A stretch of 64,000 nucleotides of DNA from Theodoxus fluviatilis (Eukaryota > Mollusca > Gastropoda > Cycloneritida > Neritidae): the NCBI GenBank assembly GCA_034096865.1, contig JAWQFJ010017484.1, forward strand, positions 1 through 64,000, in the 5' to 3' direction. The translations under genes and the position numbers were made by a program. Shown one piece after another: positions 20,457 through 31,960 of this stretch (positions are counted from its first letter, which is position 1; the number at the start of each line of letters is the position of its first letter). A model generated the notes under the pieces. That model was not told where the DNA came from. It saw nothing but the letters and a program-made list of their open reading frames with translations, and did not search any database.

Positions 20457-21057
20457 AAGCCTTTGGTCTGCGTTTACTCTAAACTGTTCTTTTTTTTTTT
20501 TTTGCTTACTCATTGGTAGGTACCGGCAAACTATTAGTAACACTGTATGACAAATGGCTCCAGCAGTTGATTTTCAGGACTTGGTATTCATACAACCATT
20601 AAAATTGCCTTTGTGCATGTATTGGCACTTGATGCATACCATAATAAAGAACAGGTTTCATTCTTTCCAATGATGTAAATGACTTTGCTGTGTGATGGAT
20701 GGATGATTTTTGGCAATTTTTTAAAATAAGCATGTATTGACACATTTTTCGCACCCTTGATTGCCTGAAAAAATAGGGTCACTGTACAAATGCAGTACAA
20801 CAGATTCTGTAAATTTTAGCTTGTTCTTTGGAACAGGTAGCATTATATAGCTTCTCAAAATCAGCCATCGTAAACATTTGACAAAAATGATTTTTAAAAA
20901 CGTCTGAACGTGTGCCATATTTAACAGTACATATCTCTGGTTCTATTAAAGCTAGAAACAAACTCTTTTTTTTGTTGTGTTTGTATTTTTTTCCTCTTCA
21001 ATTATGTAATAGTTATGATACACATGAAAAATCAAATTTAGACCTGCCTGTACCTAT

Positions 21058-21127
21058 TACTAGCCTTACATAGCCTACAAAGGCTGATTGGTTGTAAAAC
21101 ACCATCAATCCAATCCAATCCAATCCT
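21058..21127 (+). mobile_element. SINE-like dispersed repeat, 3' part with (CCAAT)n tail
   Basis: Contains the family core CCTTACATAGCCTACAAAGG, then a GTAAAACACCATC segment and an AATCC pentamer tail. A piece of the same family (GCGTTTACTCTAAACTGTTCT) is at 20468-20488. The DNA from 20490 to 22070 otherwise shows no gene. Confidence 0.75.
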
Positions 21128-22075
21128 GGCTGCGGAATTTTCCCCTCAAACTCAATAACGGGCTCATTGGGGAAATCTGTATTTCTTTTTTTTTTAATTT
21201 ACTTTAAAGTTCAGGAAAGCAATTACAAACCACAGTGTGCAGATGGCTTTTCTCAGTTTTGCCATGTTTCTCGTGCAGTCACATGTGTTCATCTCTACTA
21301 AATTAATCCTTCTGTATGCATGCATAAAAAAAGGGTAGTGGGTTTGGAGGTTTTCTGTTCAAACTGGTTAATCAGTTATGATCTCAGACTGACCCAATTT
21401 TTTCATGCCAACTCACTTTTATTTTTGGAGGGGGGGGTGGGGGTGGGGAGGGGGGATCATGCAAAAAAATTATATAAATAAAATAAATAAATTGACAGTC
21501 AACAACAAACTGGGTGCTGTCCCATCTTTTCCTGCCCTGCAAGCACTTGGGAAATCACTGTTTCCTTAAAACAATCATTCTCATCAAAAGATAAACTTAA
21601 TTCATTTTCTATTTCCTCATTTAGTTCTTAACTCTCTTCCATTCACTGATTTTCCTATGTTTTTTAGTAGGTCGCGGGTTGCTAGTGAAAACAAGTTTTT
21701 AAAAAATTCTTCCATCATTTGCCTGTAAATGTTGAATATCATTTTGTTTAGAATTGAAGGTAGTTTGATAAATGAATGACATATATCCAACTTCACAAAT
21801 TTTGACTGGTTGAAAAGGACCATGATGTAGATCTATTTGATGTTGAAATTTTACTAACTTTTTAAAACTTTGAAACATGCAAAGAAGACAAAACTTAAGT
21901 GAATCAAGATTTTAATGCCAGATAACATTCACATGAAGGCACATTACTGCTATGATTTGTGTACAAAAATGAAATATTTCAGATGAAATTTCAATGAATT
22001 GGAAGGTATAAATAAGAAAATGAATTGGAAGGTAGAGACTGACAATGACATCACCCTTCAGAGAAAAAAGGCATA

Positions 22076-22472
22076 CCGTAATTTTCGGACTATTATATTA
22101 GGCGATTCTTTTTTTCTCAAATTTTCAGACATACGTCTTATATTCGGTTGCGTCTTATGTATGACTGAAATAGATTTCAAACGACTAAAAAAAAAACACC
22201 CACAGCTGACGTGATATTAATTTACTTTTTGAATGGTTCTGATGCTTTTTCAACATCTCCTTGTTTACTTTCGTTCATACTTCTGTTTGTTGGATTAGAT
22301 TCCATGGTTGGTTTCCGCACCATGTCCATTTCTTTTCTGTCTGTTAAGTATGTGTTCTGATGTATCGCCTTATATTTGGTAGCGCCTTATGTATGATTGA
22401 AACATGTTTTTCAAAATTTATTTACGGGGTGCGCCTTATATTCGGTAGCGCCTTGTAGTCCGAAAATTACGG
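22076..22472. mobile_element. MITE with CCGTAATTTTCGGAC terminal repeats
   Basis: Left end CCGTAATTTTCGGAC and right end GTCCGAAAATTACGG are perfect inverted repeats flanked by TA (22074-22075 and 22473-22474). Internally the motif GCGCCTTATATTCGGTAGCG recurs in both halves. TIRs of this kind are widespread in animal genomes and fit a Tc1/mariner or pogo-like origin. Confidence 0.85.
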
Positions 22473-22589
22473 TAAGTTATGACATCGCTTCAACACATAC
22501 CATTTGTCAGCATCAGTATTTCTGCTAAATTCCAATCCATCCAGGAATGGTATTACTGCCTGATAAATAAGAATACAAACAGAAAAAAA

Positions 22590-23805
22590 TATAGGTATAG
22601 TGTAGTCTATAAAAATCCAGAAGGCAGTTACTTTTGCCATTAAAACAAAGATATGTCACATGCACTGCATTTGGTTTGCACTTTGCGTTCAACATGAAGT
22701 ATCTTCCAGTACAACTTACAGTTTCTTTGAATGTTACTAGTGAATTCAGGAATGATGGAATGTGATGCATTTTGTACAGTTTTCACATTGCTAGCCTGAA
22801 GCACAGCTTGGTGGACATACAGAAAGGCAAGTCCTCTGTAATATCTAACTGCAAATAATGGTTTGGTCTTCTTAGTTCACCAACATCTGGGTTTTTCTTT
22901 CTCCACTCTTGAAACAAAATGAAACTGTCTATGAAATGGAAAAACAGGGTTTTCTATTCTAGTGAGTATTTGTTTCTCTGAGAACATTATATTTATGTAT
23001 GAGCTGGTTACTTCTATCAACTCCCCCCATGTAAGTATTATAGTCTTTGATGACGGTTGGGTGTCTCACTTTCTGTTTTCTGAATTCACCATTAATTTGA
23101 CATCTTCTGATGATCCATTTATAGTCTTTACCTGCATGACAATTAGAAATAATAGAAAAAAAATTATTATATTTCCATTGCAGTCAGAATTTCTTGATCT
23201 CTTGACCATCGCATGGCACCTCAAACTGATTTTGCAAACTCTTTGATATTTTTCAAAGCATTGAAAAATCCCTTTCTGTTTGGTAATTTGGTACCACATG
23301 CAAGGACTCCTGACCTTAACAGGTCTTTGAACAGATGGACACTTGTATAAAAATTATTAAAGAACAGTTTCTAACCTTGTTTGTAAAAGGAAGAAATAAG
23401 TTTTGTATCGACATCATAGGCAGCACCAAACAGTGAACACTGAGTTTCTTTCATCTTTACCCAAGTAAATTTGGAAATCACAAGTTTAGCCACTTAGTGA
23501 TTTAGCCAAAACCCATAATTTCATTCCCCACTTTGAAGGCTTGTCTCTAATGTACTGTCAAAAATAATATCTACCCTTGTTTCTTACCAGGCATAATTAT
23601 GCATTGGTGAAACTACCAAGATGAGTCACCAAGTCGACAGTAAAAAACTACTTGAAAAAATCTGCTGGATGAAGGTACTTCTTGACGGTACTCTTCAGGT
23701 TCATGTCCTCACTGAGGTGGATGCCTGGTTCACGGGATGGCTTGAACTGCGGCAGAGGTACAGAAGATCCAGGGTCCTCAGCTCCATAACTAGGATCACT
23801 GTGGA
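22590..23805 (-). pseudogene. Decayed piggyBac transposase (PGBD-like)
   Basis: Translating the minus strand through several frameshifts and stops gives a chain of piggyBac signatures in the right order: FKPSREPGIHL and FFTVDLVTHL near 23780-23620; KPSKWGMKLWVLAKSLSG and DFQIYLGKDE near 23530-23440; a CMWYQITKQKG segment near 23290; DYNTYMGGVDRSNQLIHKYN, carrying a conserved catalytic-domain motif, near 23060-22990; ILFQEWRKK and ELRRPNHYLQLD near 22910-22850; and a C-terminal Cys-rich remnant ending in FYRLHYT near 22600. No frame is intact, so it is a pseudogene. Terminal repeats (typically CCC...GGG with TTAA) were not identified. Confidence 0.85.
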
Positions 23806-24059
23806 AAAAAGGAACTCAAATATGAGATGTTTTGACAAGTGTGTAGATTACATGACTATAAGTGCACCATCATTTCAATATAGTGCAATCATTTCTATAT
23901 TTCACTCTGGTAACAAGAGAGTAAAAGGCATTAAAAATATCCTGTGAAAAAGTTAGAAAAATGAGAAAATGAGATTTCAATCATAATATTATTTAGAGGA
24001 ACCCACCCACCCCCTCCAACCCCCCTCAAAAAACAACCCAGCCAACCAACTGGTTAAAA

Positions 24060-24060
24060 T

Positions 24061-24107
<47 letters not shown>

Positions 24108-24305
24108 CATGCTTGCTAGCTTGCGCATTCTTAAGAAAAGGTCAGATTGAAGTTAGAACATAAATGAGAATCTTTCAGTTTCACTGAAAATGCCTTTTTC
24201 TTCTTCCAACCCCATATTATTGTATGGTGTTACTTTGTGTGTGTGTGTGCATATGTGTGTGTATGTGTGTGTGTGTGTGCATGTGTGCATGCATGCATGT
24301 TTGTA
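24060..24305. repeat. (GT)n microsatellites
   Basis: GT arrays at 24060-24105 and 24235-24305, the second with CATGCATG interruptions, separated by ordinary sequence. Confidence 0.9.
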
Positions 24306-24409
24306 TGTAATGCAAAGCAGAGCCAAGCTAGCAAATCTCTTGTGTATCAACTGAATTCAGCATTTCTGCTGCTCTTCAACTTAGTTCAAGGCTTCACACA
24401 GGAATGAGT

Positions 24410-24570
24410 ACAAGATTTGTCACCCCCAGAAAAGAAAGGTTTTCAGGCCTATCTGGAAACTGGACAGAGGTTGAGCAGCTCTGTGTGTCTGGGAGTGAGT
24501 TCCAAAGTCTTGGGCTGCTGATTAGAAAGCTTTCTCTCCCCATTTCTTGGTTTTCACTTGGGGCATCTCA
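24410..24570 (-). mobile_element. Remnant of a LINE 3' coding end
   Basis: On the minus strand, ESFLISSPRLWNSLPDTQ and, after a frameshift, SVSSFQIGLKTFLF match the usual C-terminal end of CR1/L2-type LINE polyproteins. It is heavily decayed. From 24570 to 25730 I see no further feature beyond AT-rich single-copy-looking DNA. Confidence 0.55.
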
Positions 24571-25730
24571 GAAGAGTGCACTGAACAGATCTGAGATGGC
24601 AGGCATGCCTGTAAAGACTAATCATGTACAAATGATGGCATTTCCTCTTCATTCAGGCACTTGTGAGTTGCATACAAGTGTACATATCTTGGATATGATC
24701 TGTTTCTGACCTTGGAGCCAATACAGGTCCTGCAGCACGAGTGATGTAATCAGTTTCCCTCAACCAGACATACTTGTAGTTGAGAATAGGTGATACACAT
24801 TTCTTTCTGTGTTTAATGTGTTTAATTAGCCACAATGTTTTTAAAACAACTATTGAAGTAGAGTTTCCTTAAAACTGAAATGGAGCATCTGTGAGAAGCA
24901 AACAATGATTGAAGGCCTCCAAGAGAAATGATCCCAAAGATAATGACAGTTCGCCGGTTTGGGGGATCAAATTAAACACATACAGTAATTATCAGTTCGT
25001 TACACTTGAATATTAAAAATACTTTTCTCGTGCCATAATAATTATAAATTGAAAGAAAATTCGACACAAATCATATAACACTTGACAATCAGGAGAAAAA
25101 AAACATGTTTCGTAAAATATTTTCTCACACACAAATGTTGTCTTCTTTCCCATTTTCTCTTATAATGTGAACAATTCTCTAAACAAAATTATTCACAAAA
25201 TTAAGTTTTTAAAATATATTTCTTTGCTCATTTTTCATCGAGTGCATCAAGGACATATGAGCAACTTGTATAATGTCAGTGCAATGAGAAAAATATCTCA
25301 AGAAAGGTGAGTTTGTGTTCCTCAACATTTGAGGTTGGGTCACATCTCTGTGTTTCCCAAAGGCAATGGCTGAGGAACAAGAGCAGAAGATAAAAAAAAA
25401 CGTGACAGCAATCGAGCCTCAAAGAGGGCTCATTACAGAATTGCTAAAAACATAAATCCAACGGGGAGGGGGGGAAAAGCATATGGCAGACTTCAGATAT
25501 CAGAAGTTGGTGGTGAACCCAAAATTTGCCTTTCTAATTCTAAAGGTGTGGGTCACTTCAAACCATCGTAGTAAGCATAAATACTGGATGCATCACAGAA
25601 TGATAATTTTCTTTGTATGGTCACTGTAGTCATAGTATGCAGTAATACTAGTATCAAATAGTTTTTTTATTGTGATTGATGTATTTATCTTGATGTGACT
25701 GAACATCCCTGATACATTCCCAGAAGCCCA

Positions 25731-26038
25731 ACACCCCCTGTGAGTTGGGGGTGAGAATAGGCCCACCCAGTCTTCCTACTGGATTCCTAAGAGTCAAATT
25801 TTTTATAAGAAGGGACATCTTAACTTGCTGTGCCAATACTCTACTCTATTCTATTCTGTTCTGTTCTGTTCTGTTCTGTTCTGTTCTGTTCTGTTCTGTT
25901 CTGTTCTGTTCTGTTCTGTTCTGTTCTGTTCTGTTCTGTTCTGTTCTGTTCTGTTCTATTGATTTTTGTACTCAATGGCCTTACATAGCCTACAAAGGCT
26001 GATAGGCAGTAAAATCCATCCCTCCCTCCATCTATCCT
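25731..26038 (+). mobile_element. SINE-like dispersed repeat with a (TTCTG)n expansion
   Basis: Family head (GTTGGGGGTGAGAATAG) and core (ATGGCCTTACATAGCC) are separated by a pentanucleotide array of about 110 bp, TTCTG x 20 or more (25840-25958). The tail is CATCCCTCC-like. Confidence 0.75.
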
Positions 26039-26239
26039 TGTAGCCCAACATTTTTTGAGGCACAGGTTACCATGACCTATTTGAAAAAGAGAAGACTTTG
26101 ATAAGTGATTGAAAATAAGTTGTTATTCTTGTGGGTATGTACATGGGTGTCATGCATTAGAACTAAAGTGTGCATTTCAGTTGGGGGAAAGGTTGAGTGC
26201 TCGAAATAGTTTAGTTTGTGTCTGGCATTGTTCATCGTT

Positions 26240-26455
<216 letters not shown>

Positions 26456-26963
26456 TCATTGCGTAGGCCTCGGGCCTGTTGCAAAATTATAATACAACAA
26501 AAGGAAGAAATAAGTTGGACATATTTTCGAAGACTGGCTACCAGTCTTGATCAAGGCACGTACGGGGAGACAAGCGAGAGTCATGCAACAACACGTGAAT
26601 CATGGCTTCCATGCTGTCTGCCTTGGCTGCTGCCGTCTCAGGGTTGGTCTGTCGCCATCTCCATGGCTACTGATGCACTCAGGGCCTCAGACTGGGGCTG
26701 TGTCTGGTGGATGGACTTGCATGGGTTGTCTGGGGGTAGCAAGTGAGAGAGATGGAAAGGATTAAAATGAGAGATACAAAATGCAAGACAAGAACTCCCA
26801 TCCTGACAGAAAGAAAGTGAAAGAAGGAAGGAAAGTTCAAATGCAAGTCTGTGCTTTCACTTGTTGCATCTGATTTTCAGGCAATATGGAGAAGTCTTCA
26901 TATCAAGGATAGAATAGAACTAGAAGATAAAAATAGATTTGCTTTACCAGTGCATGACTAACC

Positions 26964-27869
26964 ATGGATGATGTTTATGAACTGGACAAAAGCCAGGAGG
27001 AATGGGTGAAGAGAATTGTCCTCAATGAGCTCGGCATTTGTCAAGAAACTGAAGAGAATTTGGACAATTCAGCCATAGAACTGACCCCTGTAGAGGAGAG
27101 TGGAGTGCAGGACACAGATCTGACTGCAGTGTCAGACTTGATCAACTGTGACATTAACATACCACAACAGCCAACTACTGACACCAGAGCTACTGCTAGC
27201 TCTGACACCTCTCTGGGCCCCAGAGCCTCTGCTACCTCCCACCATGGTGAGAGGGAGGAGCCAGAGGTAGAGGAGATTCGTCTTCGATGCAGGTACTGCC
27301 GCTTCACAGCTTGCTCTGTGAAAGATGTTGAGGATCACGTGCAGAGACACATACGTCGTGGCAGCATCCGACACTGTCCTTTCTGTGACTATGCCTCTGC
27401 ATCCAAAGTCATGCTCACGGAACATATTGCTTGGCACACCAAGTCCAAGCCCTTCAAATGTCAGTACTGCAGTTACCGAAATAGACTGTGCTCTGAGGTC
27501 TACTACCACCAGGCAAAGCACAAGGTTGAGAAGAAGTTTAAGTGCCGTTTGTGCAACTTTCGAACCAAGTGGAGAAAGAATATCTCCCATCACCACACCT
27601 TGGCCCACACGCAGGCTCGTCCCTTCAAGTGTGATGTCTGCAGCTTTGCATTCAAAAGAGCCTGTGATCTGAAATTTCACAAGTTTCGCCACACTGACAT
27701 CAAGCCCTTCTGCTGCGATGAGTGTCAGTTTAGATGCAAGACAAAATTTGAACTGAAAATGCACCAGTTGAAACACAGTGATCGTCGATACTTTGCCTGC
27801 AAGTTCCCTGGCTGCCAGCAGTGGACTAAGACAAAGTCTGACCTCACTAAACACATGAAAGTTCATAAG
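26964..27869 (+). CDS. Zinc finger gene, coding exon 1 (fingers 1-7)
   Basis: The exon begins after the acceptor TGATTTTCAG at 26880. Translation starts at 26964 in a good context (CTAACCATGG), after a tiny upstream frame of 8 codons at 26886. Residues 1-100 are acidic and Ser/Thr-rich with no fold I recognise. Seven C2H2 fingers follow from about residue 110: CRYC, CPFC, CQYC, CRLC, CDVC and CDEC types with regular H-x3-H or H-x4-H pairs, and last CKFPGC, with four residues between the cysteines. The linkers are short, and several are TGEKP-like in position though not in sequence. The donor AAG-gtgagt follows 27869, phase 0. Confidence 0.9.
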
Positions 27870-28792
27870 GTGAGTACACCTTTGTCAACCTGGGAGGTGT
27901 GCTTTGCACAAGTTTGCAGCTGCACCCACTTGCTTCTGCACTAGTAGAAGCACTTGTTGCTATTGTGTGAATTTTGTGGGTTTTCTCCCACTGTGCCACA
28001 CTAAACACTGCAGGCGTGCCCCCAGTTTGCTGATGCACTTGGTTCGAATGCCACCTCCACCTGTTCAAATTGCTGCTGCCACGCATTTTTGTTGCTGTTG
28101 GTATTGTGCTTCATCCTACACCCACCCCTCACCTGGAACCAATGTTGAGAAAGCTTTCACTAGTTTCAGCAGCTTTTCCACGACATCTTAATCGTGGGTC
28201 TACAAAGCCATTCCCCCAGGACCTGCCTGAATGGCCCGCATTTCAGTTTTGCCTCAGTGGGTGGCCCATCTCCTATTGATTTCAGGCACTTTGTGGGGAG
28301 CTCAACACATTTCAGGAATGCTACAGCAATGTGTAGTTGTGTGCTTGTACATTTGTTTGGTGCAAAAAATCCAAAGATGGATATGGTCATGAGAAAACAG
28401 GATTTTACTTCTTGTTTGGATGGAAAGTCATAAGCTGATGTTCTGTTAGAAGAAACTGTGTAAAGAATGCCTGCTTTAGAAAATTCAATTAATTCAACAA
28501 AAGATAGGGATTTGGGGGGTGGGGTGGTGGGATGGGGGTTTCTGCTGCAAATACTGCATAAATTCCTTGCCCTCCTCAAGGTCATGGCTTCATAATGTAG
28601 CAAGAAGTCACATAAATTTCTCTGTCAAAATCTTCTCTTCTGAATATTGATCCTTTTACTCAAAAGTGGCAACCCCAAAAAAAGGTCATGCTGCAGTGTG
28701 TAGTCAGCAGGGAAAGATTGCATTGTTGTTATAATGATGATCATCATTAATGATGATGAAACAATGACAACACCAACAACAATGATATTTGA

Positions 28793-28823
<31 letters not shown>

Positions 28824-29514
28824 GCGCACGTGCGAAATCCCCCAAAAGAGTTTCCTTAAAAAAAGAAAGGCCAAAATAAGAAGATGATGAATAATTATTT
28901 ATTTATAATTGTTATTATTATTAATTAGCTCTGGGAGATTCTAAGAGATACTTACTATTCGTTAAAAAACACTCCCGAGAAATGAACTTCAAAGATTATA
29001 AGAAGAAAAGACTACTGCAATTAATGCACTTTTAGTTTTCATTATTTGATATCAATCGGTATGCACAGCTGTTGTGTTGGAGTGGACAACTTCAGGTCTT
29101 TTACTATACATCCTGGATGGGGGGCATCTGAACCAGAAGCAGTTGTAGCTAAGGAACAATGTGGAATGTAATCGACCACCTAGGGTGCAAACTAGGCTAA
29201 TTTGATGTTGAAAAATATTACATTGCTAGCTTTTTGAAGACATCATATACATAGAGCAGAGAATTTCAGATTGAATAGTTGAATATTGTAATTATCGTTT
29301 TCCATCCATCCATCCATCCATCCATCCATCCATCCATCCATCCATCCATCCATCCATCCATCCATCCATCCATCCATCCATCCATCCCATCCAATCATCC
29401 ATCCACCCATCCAGCCAACCAGCCATCCATCCAATCATCCACCCATCCATCCATCCATCCATCCATCCATCCATCCACCCATTCATCCATTCATTCTTTC
29501 TAAATGCCTTTCAG
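27870..29514 (+). other. Intron 1 of the zinc finger gene
   Basis: Starts GTGAGTACA and ends ATGCCTTTCAG. It contains a GT microsatellite at 28795-28820 and a (TCCA)n array at 29300-29490 that runs to within 25 bp of the acceptor. Reading on from exon 1 gives 25 codons and a stop (27944), so intron retention would yield a short form with seven fingers. Confidence 0.8.
29303..29480. repeat. (TCCA)n microsatellite
   Basis: Tetranucleotide array with CCAATCATCC and CCAGCCAACCAG variants. It leaves open frames on both strands, which are not genes. Confidence 0.95.
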
Positions 29515-29783
29515 AAAGTTCGTGACTTTATCTGCTCGGTTTGTGGCAAGGGTTTCAAGTGCAACGGAGATATGCAGCGGCACATTGAAAGGCACACTCC
29601 TGAGAGAAGATTCAAGTGCGGCACCTGTCTCAAAGCCTTCAAGACCAGGGGCACACTGAGGACCCACATCTCGGGCCACTCTGGCACCCGCCCCTTTGTG
29701 TGCACCATTTGTGGTTTTCGCTTTAGAAGCAAGAATAACATGAAGACACACTTCAAGACACACCAGGGAAATCGACCATACCG
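29515..29783 (+). CDS. Zinc finger gene, coding exon 2 (fingers 8-10)
   Basis: The 269-bp exon runs from acceptor TTTCAG (29509-29514) to donor CCG-gtgagt. It is in phase 0 with exon 1 and leaves in phase 2. It encodes three regular C2H2 fingers: [21 protein letters not shown], split here only by its own linker; CGTCLKAF ending HISGH; and CTICGFRF ending HFKTH. The linker between the first two, TPERRFK, resembles the classical TGEKPFK linker. The exon ends in RPY plus two bases, and the next exon supplies the last base of an Arg codon just before finger 11. Confidence 0.9.
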
Positions 29784-30040
29784 GTGAGTTGTGAAATTTT
29801 CATTGGGCAGTGGTGGTGTGTGAGTGATGATGGATGCCTGGTGGAGTGTGGAAGAGTTGGTGGTGACGATGATGTTGATGACATTTATGGGTGTGGCACA
29901 TGAGACAGTATGCCAGTGATCGATGTGAATGCATTTCAAGAAGCGGTGTTGCTCAGGAAAGCTCCCTGGGTTTGGGGTTAAGAAAAGATCCACCAGGAAT
30001 AGCTTAAGAAATTGACTGGACCCAGCTCTTGGTATTTTTG

Positions 30041-30412
30041 TAATTGATGGCCTATAAAGGCTGGTAGGCTCCTAAGCCCCATTCCTTTATGCATCCGTTC
30101 TCTATCCATCAATCCGTCTGTCTGTTCATCCATCCATCCATCCATCCATCCAATCAACCAGCCAGCCAGCCAGCTGTCCATCCAACTGTACATCCATCCA
30201 TCCATCTATCCATACATCCATCCATCCATCCATCCAATCAGCCAGCCAGCCAGCCATCCGTCCATCCACCCACCCCACCCATCCATCCATCCATCCATCC
30301 ATCCCATCCCATCCAATCATCTATCCACCCAGCCAGCCAGCCATCCAATCATCCACCCATCCATCCATCCATCCATCCATCCATCCATCCATCCATCCAT
30401 CCATCCATTGAT
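30041..30412 (+). mobile_element. Diverged SINE-like repeat with long (TCCA)n tail
   Basis: TGGCCTATAAAGGCTGGTAGG is a weak match to the family core. It is followed by about 290 bp of TCCA tetranucleotides with CCAGCCAGCCAG interruptions. This intron 2 copy explains the array as the expanded tail of the element. Confidence 0.65.
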
Positions 30413-30643
30413 TGATGCTCAAAATACCATTTGCAGAAAATGCAGTCCATGATGAGATGGGATTGTATGCTGCATTGCGGATGTAGATAGATCCTGTTGT
30501 GTATAGTCAGGGATTTTTTTCTGACACCACTCATATGTCATGTACAGTAGGTATCAAAAACTGATTTCTTTGCTAGAAGGATATGACAGAAACTTGGTCT
30601 CTCCATATGGTTAATGTATACGTTTCCCACCATTTGATCACCG

Positions 30644-30894
30644 TGCGTTTGGGGTAAGAATTGACCCACCGCGTCTCCCTACGCTATTCGTAAGAGGCGA
30701 ATAACTAGGGACGCCATGACTGGATTAAGTTTACTCTAAACTGTTCTAGCGGTTTTCGTGCTTAATGGCCTTACATAGCCTACAAAGACTGATAGGCCAT
30801 AAAACGCTATCCATCCATCCATCCATCCATCCATCCATCCATCCATCCATCCATCCATCCACCCATCCATCCATCCATCCATCCATCCATCCCA
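30644..30894 (+). mobile_element. SINE-like dispersed repeat, best full-length copy
   Basis: Contains all family segments in order: GTTTGGGGTAAGAATTGACC, a CTCCCTACGC block, AACTAGGGACGCC, GTTTACTCTAAACTGTTCT, GCTTAATGGCCTTACATAGC, an AAAGACTGATAGGCC segment, and then a (TCCA)n tail. AGCCTACAAAG-CT forms a small palindrome. It lies in intron 2. Confidence 0.8.
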
Positions 30895-30968
30895 CCATTT
30901 GGGTTGTCACATTCCTCTGGGAAACTCCAAATGCTTTTGGAAAGCATATTTACTATAACATAAGTTAA

Positions 30969-31173
30969 CAGACCTGTGCACTTGTACGAAAAAATCGTAC
31001 AATGTACGATTTTTGAAGCATTGTATGACTGGTTTTCACGATCTCACGATTTTTTTCGTGTTAGAGTTCCAGTGTGGGTGTTGTGTTTTTGTGTCGTTTG
31101 GAGTTCGAGAAAAAATCTTCTGATTTTTCACCCAGAATCTTCTGATTTTGAAAATCTAGGGTGCACAGGTCTG
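30969..31173. mobile_element. MITE with CAGACCTGTGCAC terminal repeats
   Basis: Perfect 13-bp inverted ends (CAGACCTGTGCAC and GTGCACAGGTCTG). AGTTAA occurs immediately outside both ends, consistent with a target duplication. The inside has several CGTAC/GTACG and TTCTGATTTT repeats. The CAG start suggests hAT, but a 6-bp duplication would be atypical. Confidence 0.75.
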
Positions 31174-31619
31174 AGTTAATGTTCTATACATGATTATTTT
31201 AAAAAATTCTTTTGTTTTAGAACTTTTTGTGTGTGCAGCTGCAGAACTAGTGGCTTTGGAAAACTTGCTTTTTCCATCTTCTGTGCATGTTGCAACATGT
31301 ATTTGAATCAGTCAGATAGCAGAAAATGATAACAGTAGTACATGTTACTGAAAGGCAAATGTAAGCAAACTCAGTGTGGCAGACAATTTACAGCAGTTTC
31401 CATGGGAAACCTGTCATGCAAACATTTCCTACATTTTACCACGAAGACCAAATTTGGTAGTTCATAATCTTTGGGTGAGTTTTAGTTAAACATATCTAAA
31501 TAGATATATATGCAAATAAGCTTTCTAATGGAGCAATACTGATTGCAGTGATTATTTCACTAATTCAACTTGTGTTCACTGAGGTTCTAAATCCTTGTTT
31601 CACTGTTTTGACCCACTAA

Positions 31620-31960
31620 TATATTCCTTTAGATATTTTATGTCTAGCAGAAAAAAGATCCTGTTACCTAGAGATTGGAAAATGGAAGTCAAAGGGGAGT
31701 AACTCCTCCATGAAGGAGAGGTTGCTGATGCTAGTCTAGGAAGAGTTGTGTCCCTTAGACAAGACTCCAGAATTGCATATTTTTCCTTTAGTGTTTCTCC
31801 AAACTGTTGATGCATTTTTACAGATATTGAAATATCCTTGTCATAATGAGACCTACATTTAGCATGAAGTGATCCAAAATAGTTTCCAATGCTAATTTTA
31901 AGATAAGAGTCCTTCACAGGTTTTGGTTTGAATTTTGCATGGGCTTCTCGCTCCCATCTG
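31620..31960 (-). other. Unrecognised open frame in intron 2
   Basis: About 115-130 minus-strand codons of ordinary composition (KISIGNYFGSLHAKCRSHYD near the start, then a Ser/Arg-rich end). I recognise no domain and see no splice context. It could be an old transposon protein fragment or chance. The remaining DNA around it (31180-33180) shows no other structure. Confidence 0.2.

Noticed and set aside
21340..21480. G-rich tract as a promoter or CpG island
   Set aside because: It is a simple G/T low-complexity stretch (GGGGGGGTGGGGGTGGGG) without CpG enrichment or a neighbouring exon.
27132..27866. 244-codon minus-strand frame opposite zinc finger exon 1
   Set aside because: It is the antisense shadow of a clear C2H2 array and has no recognisable domain.
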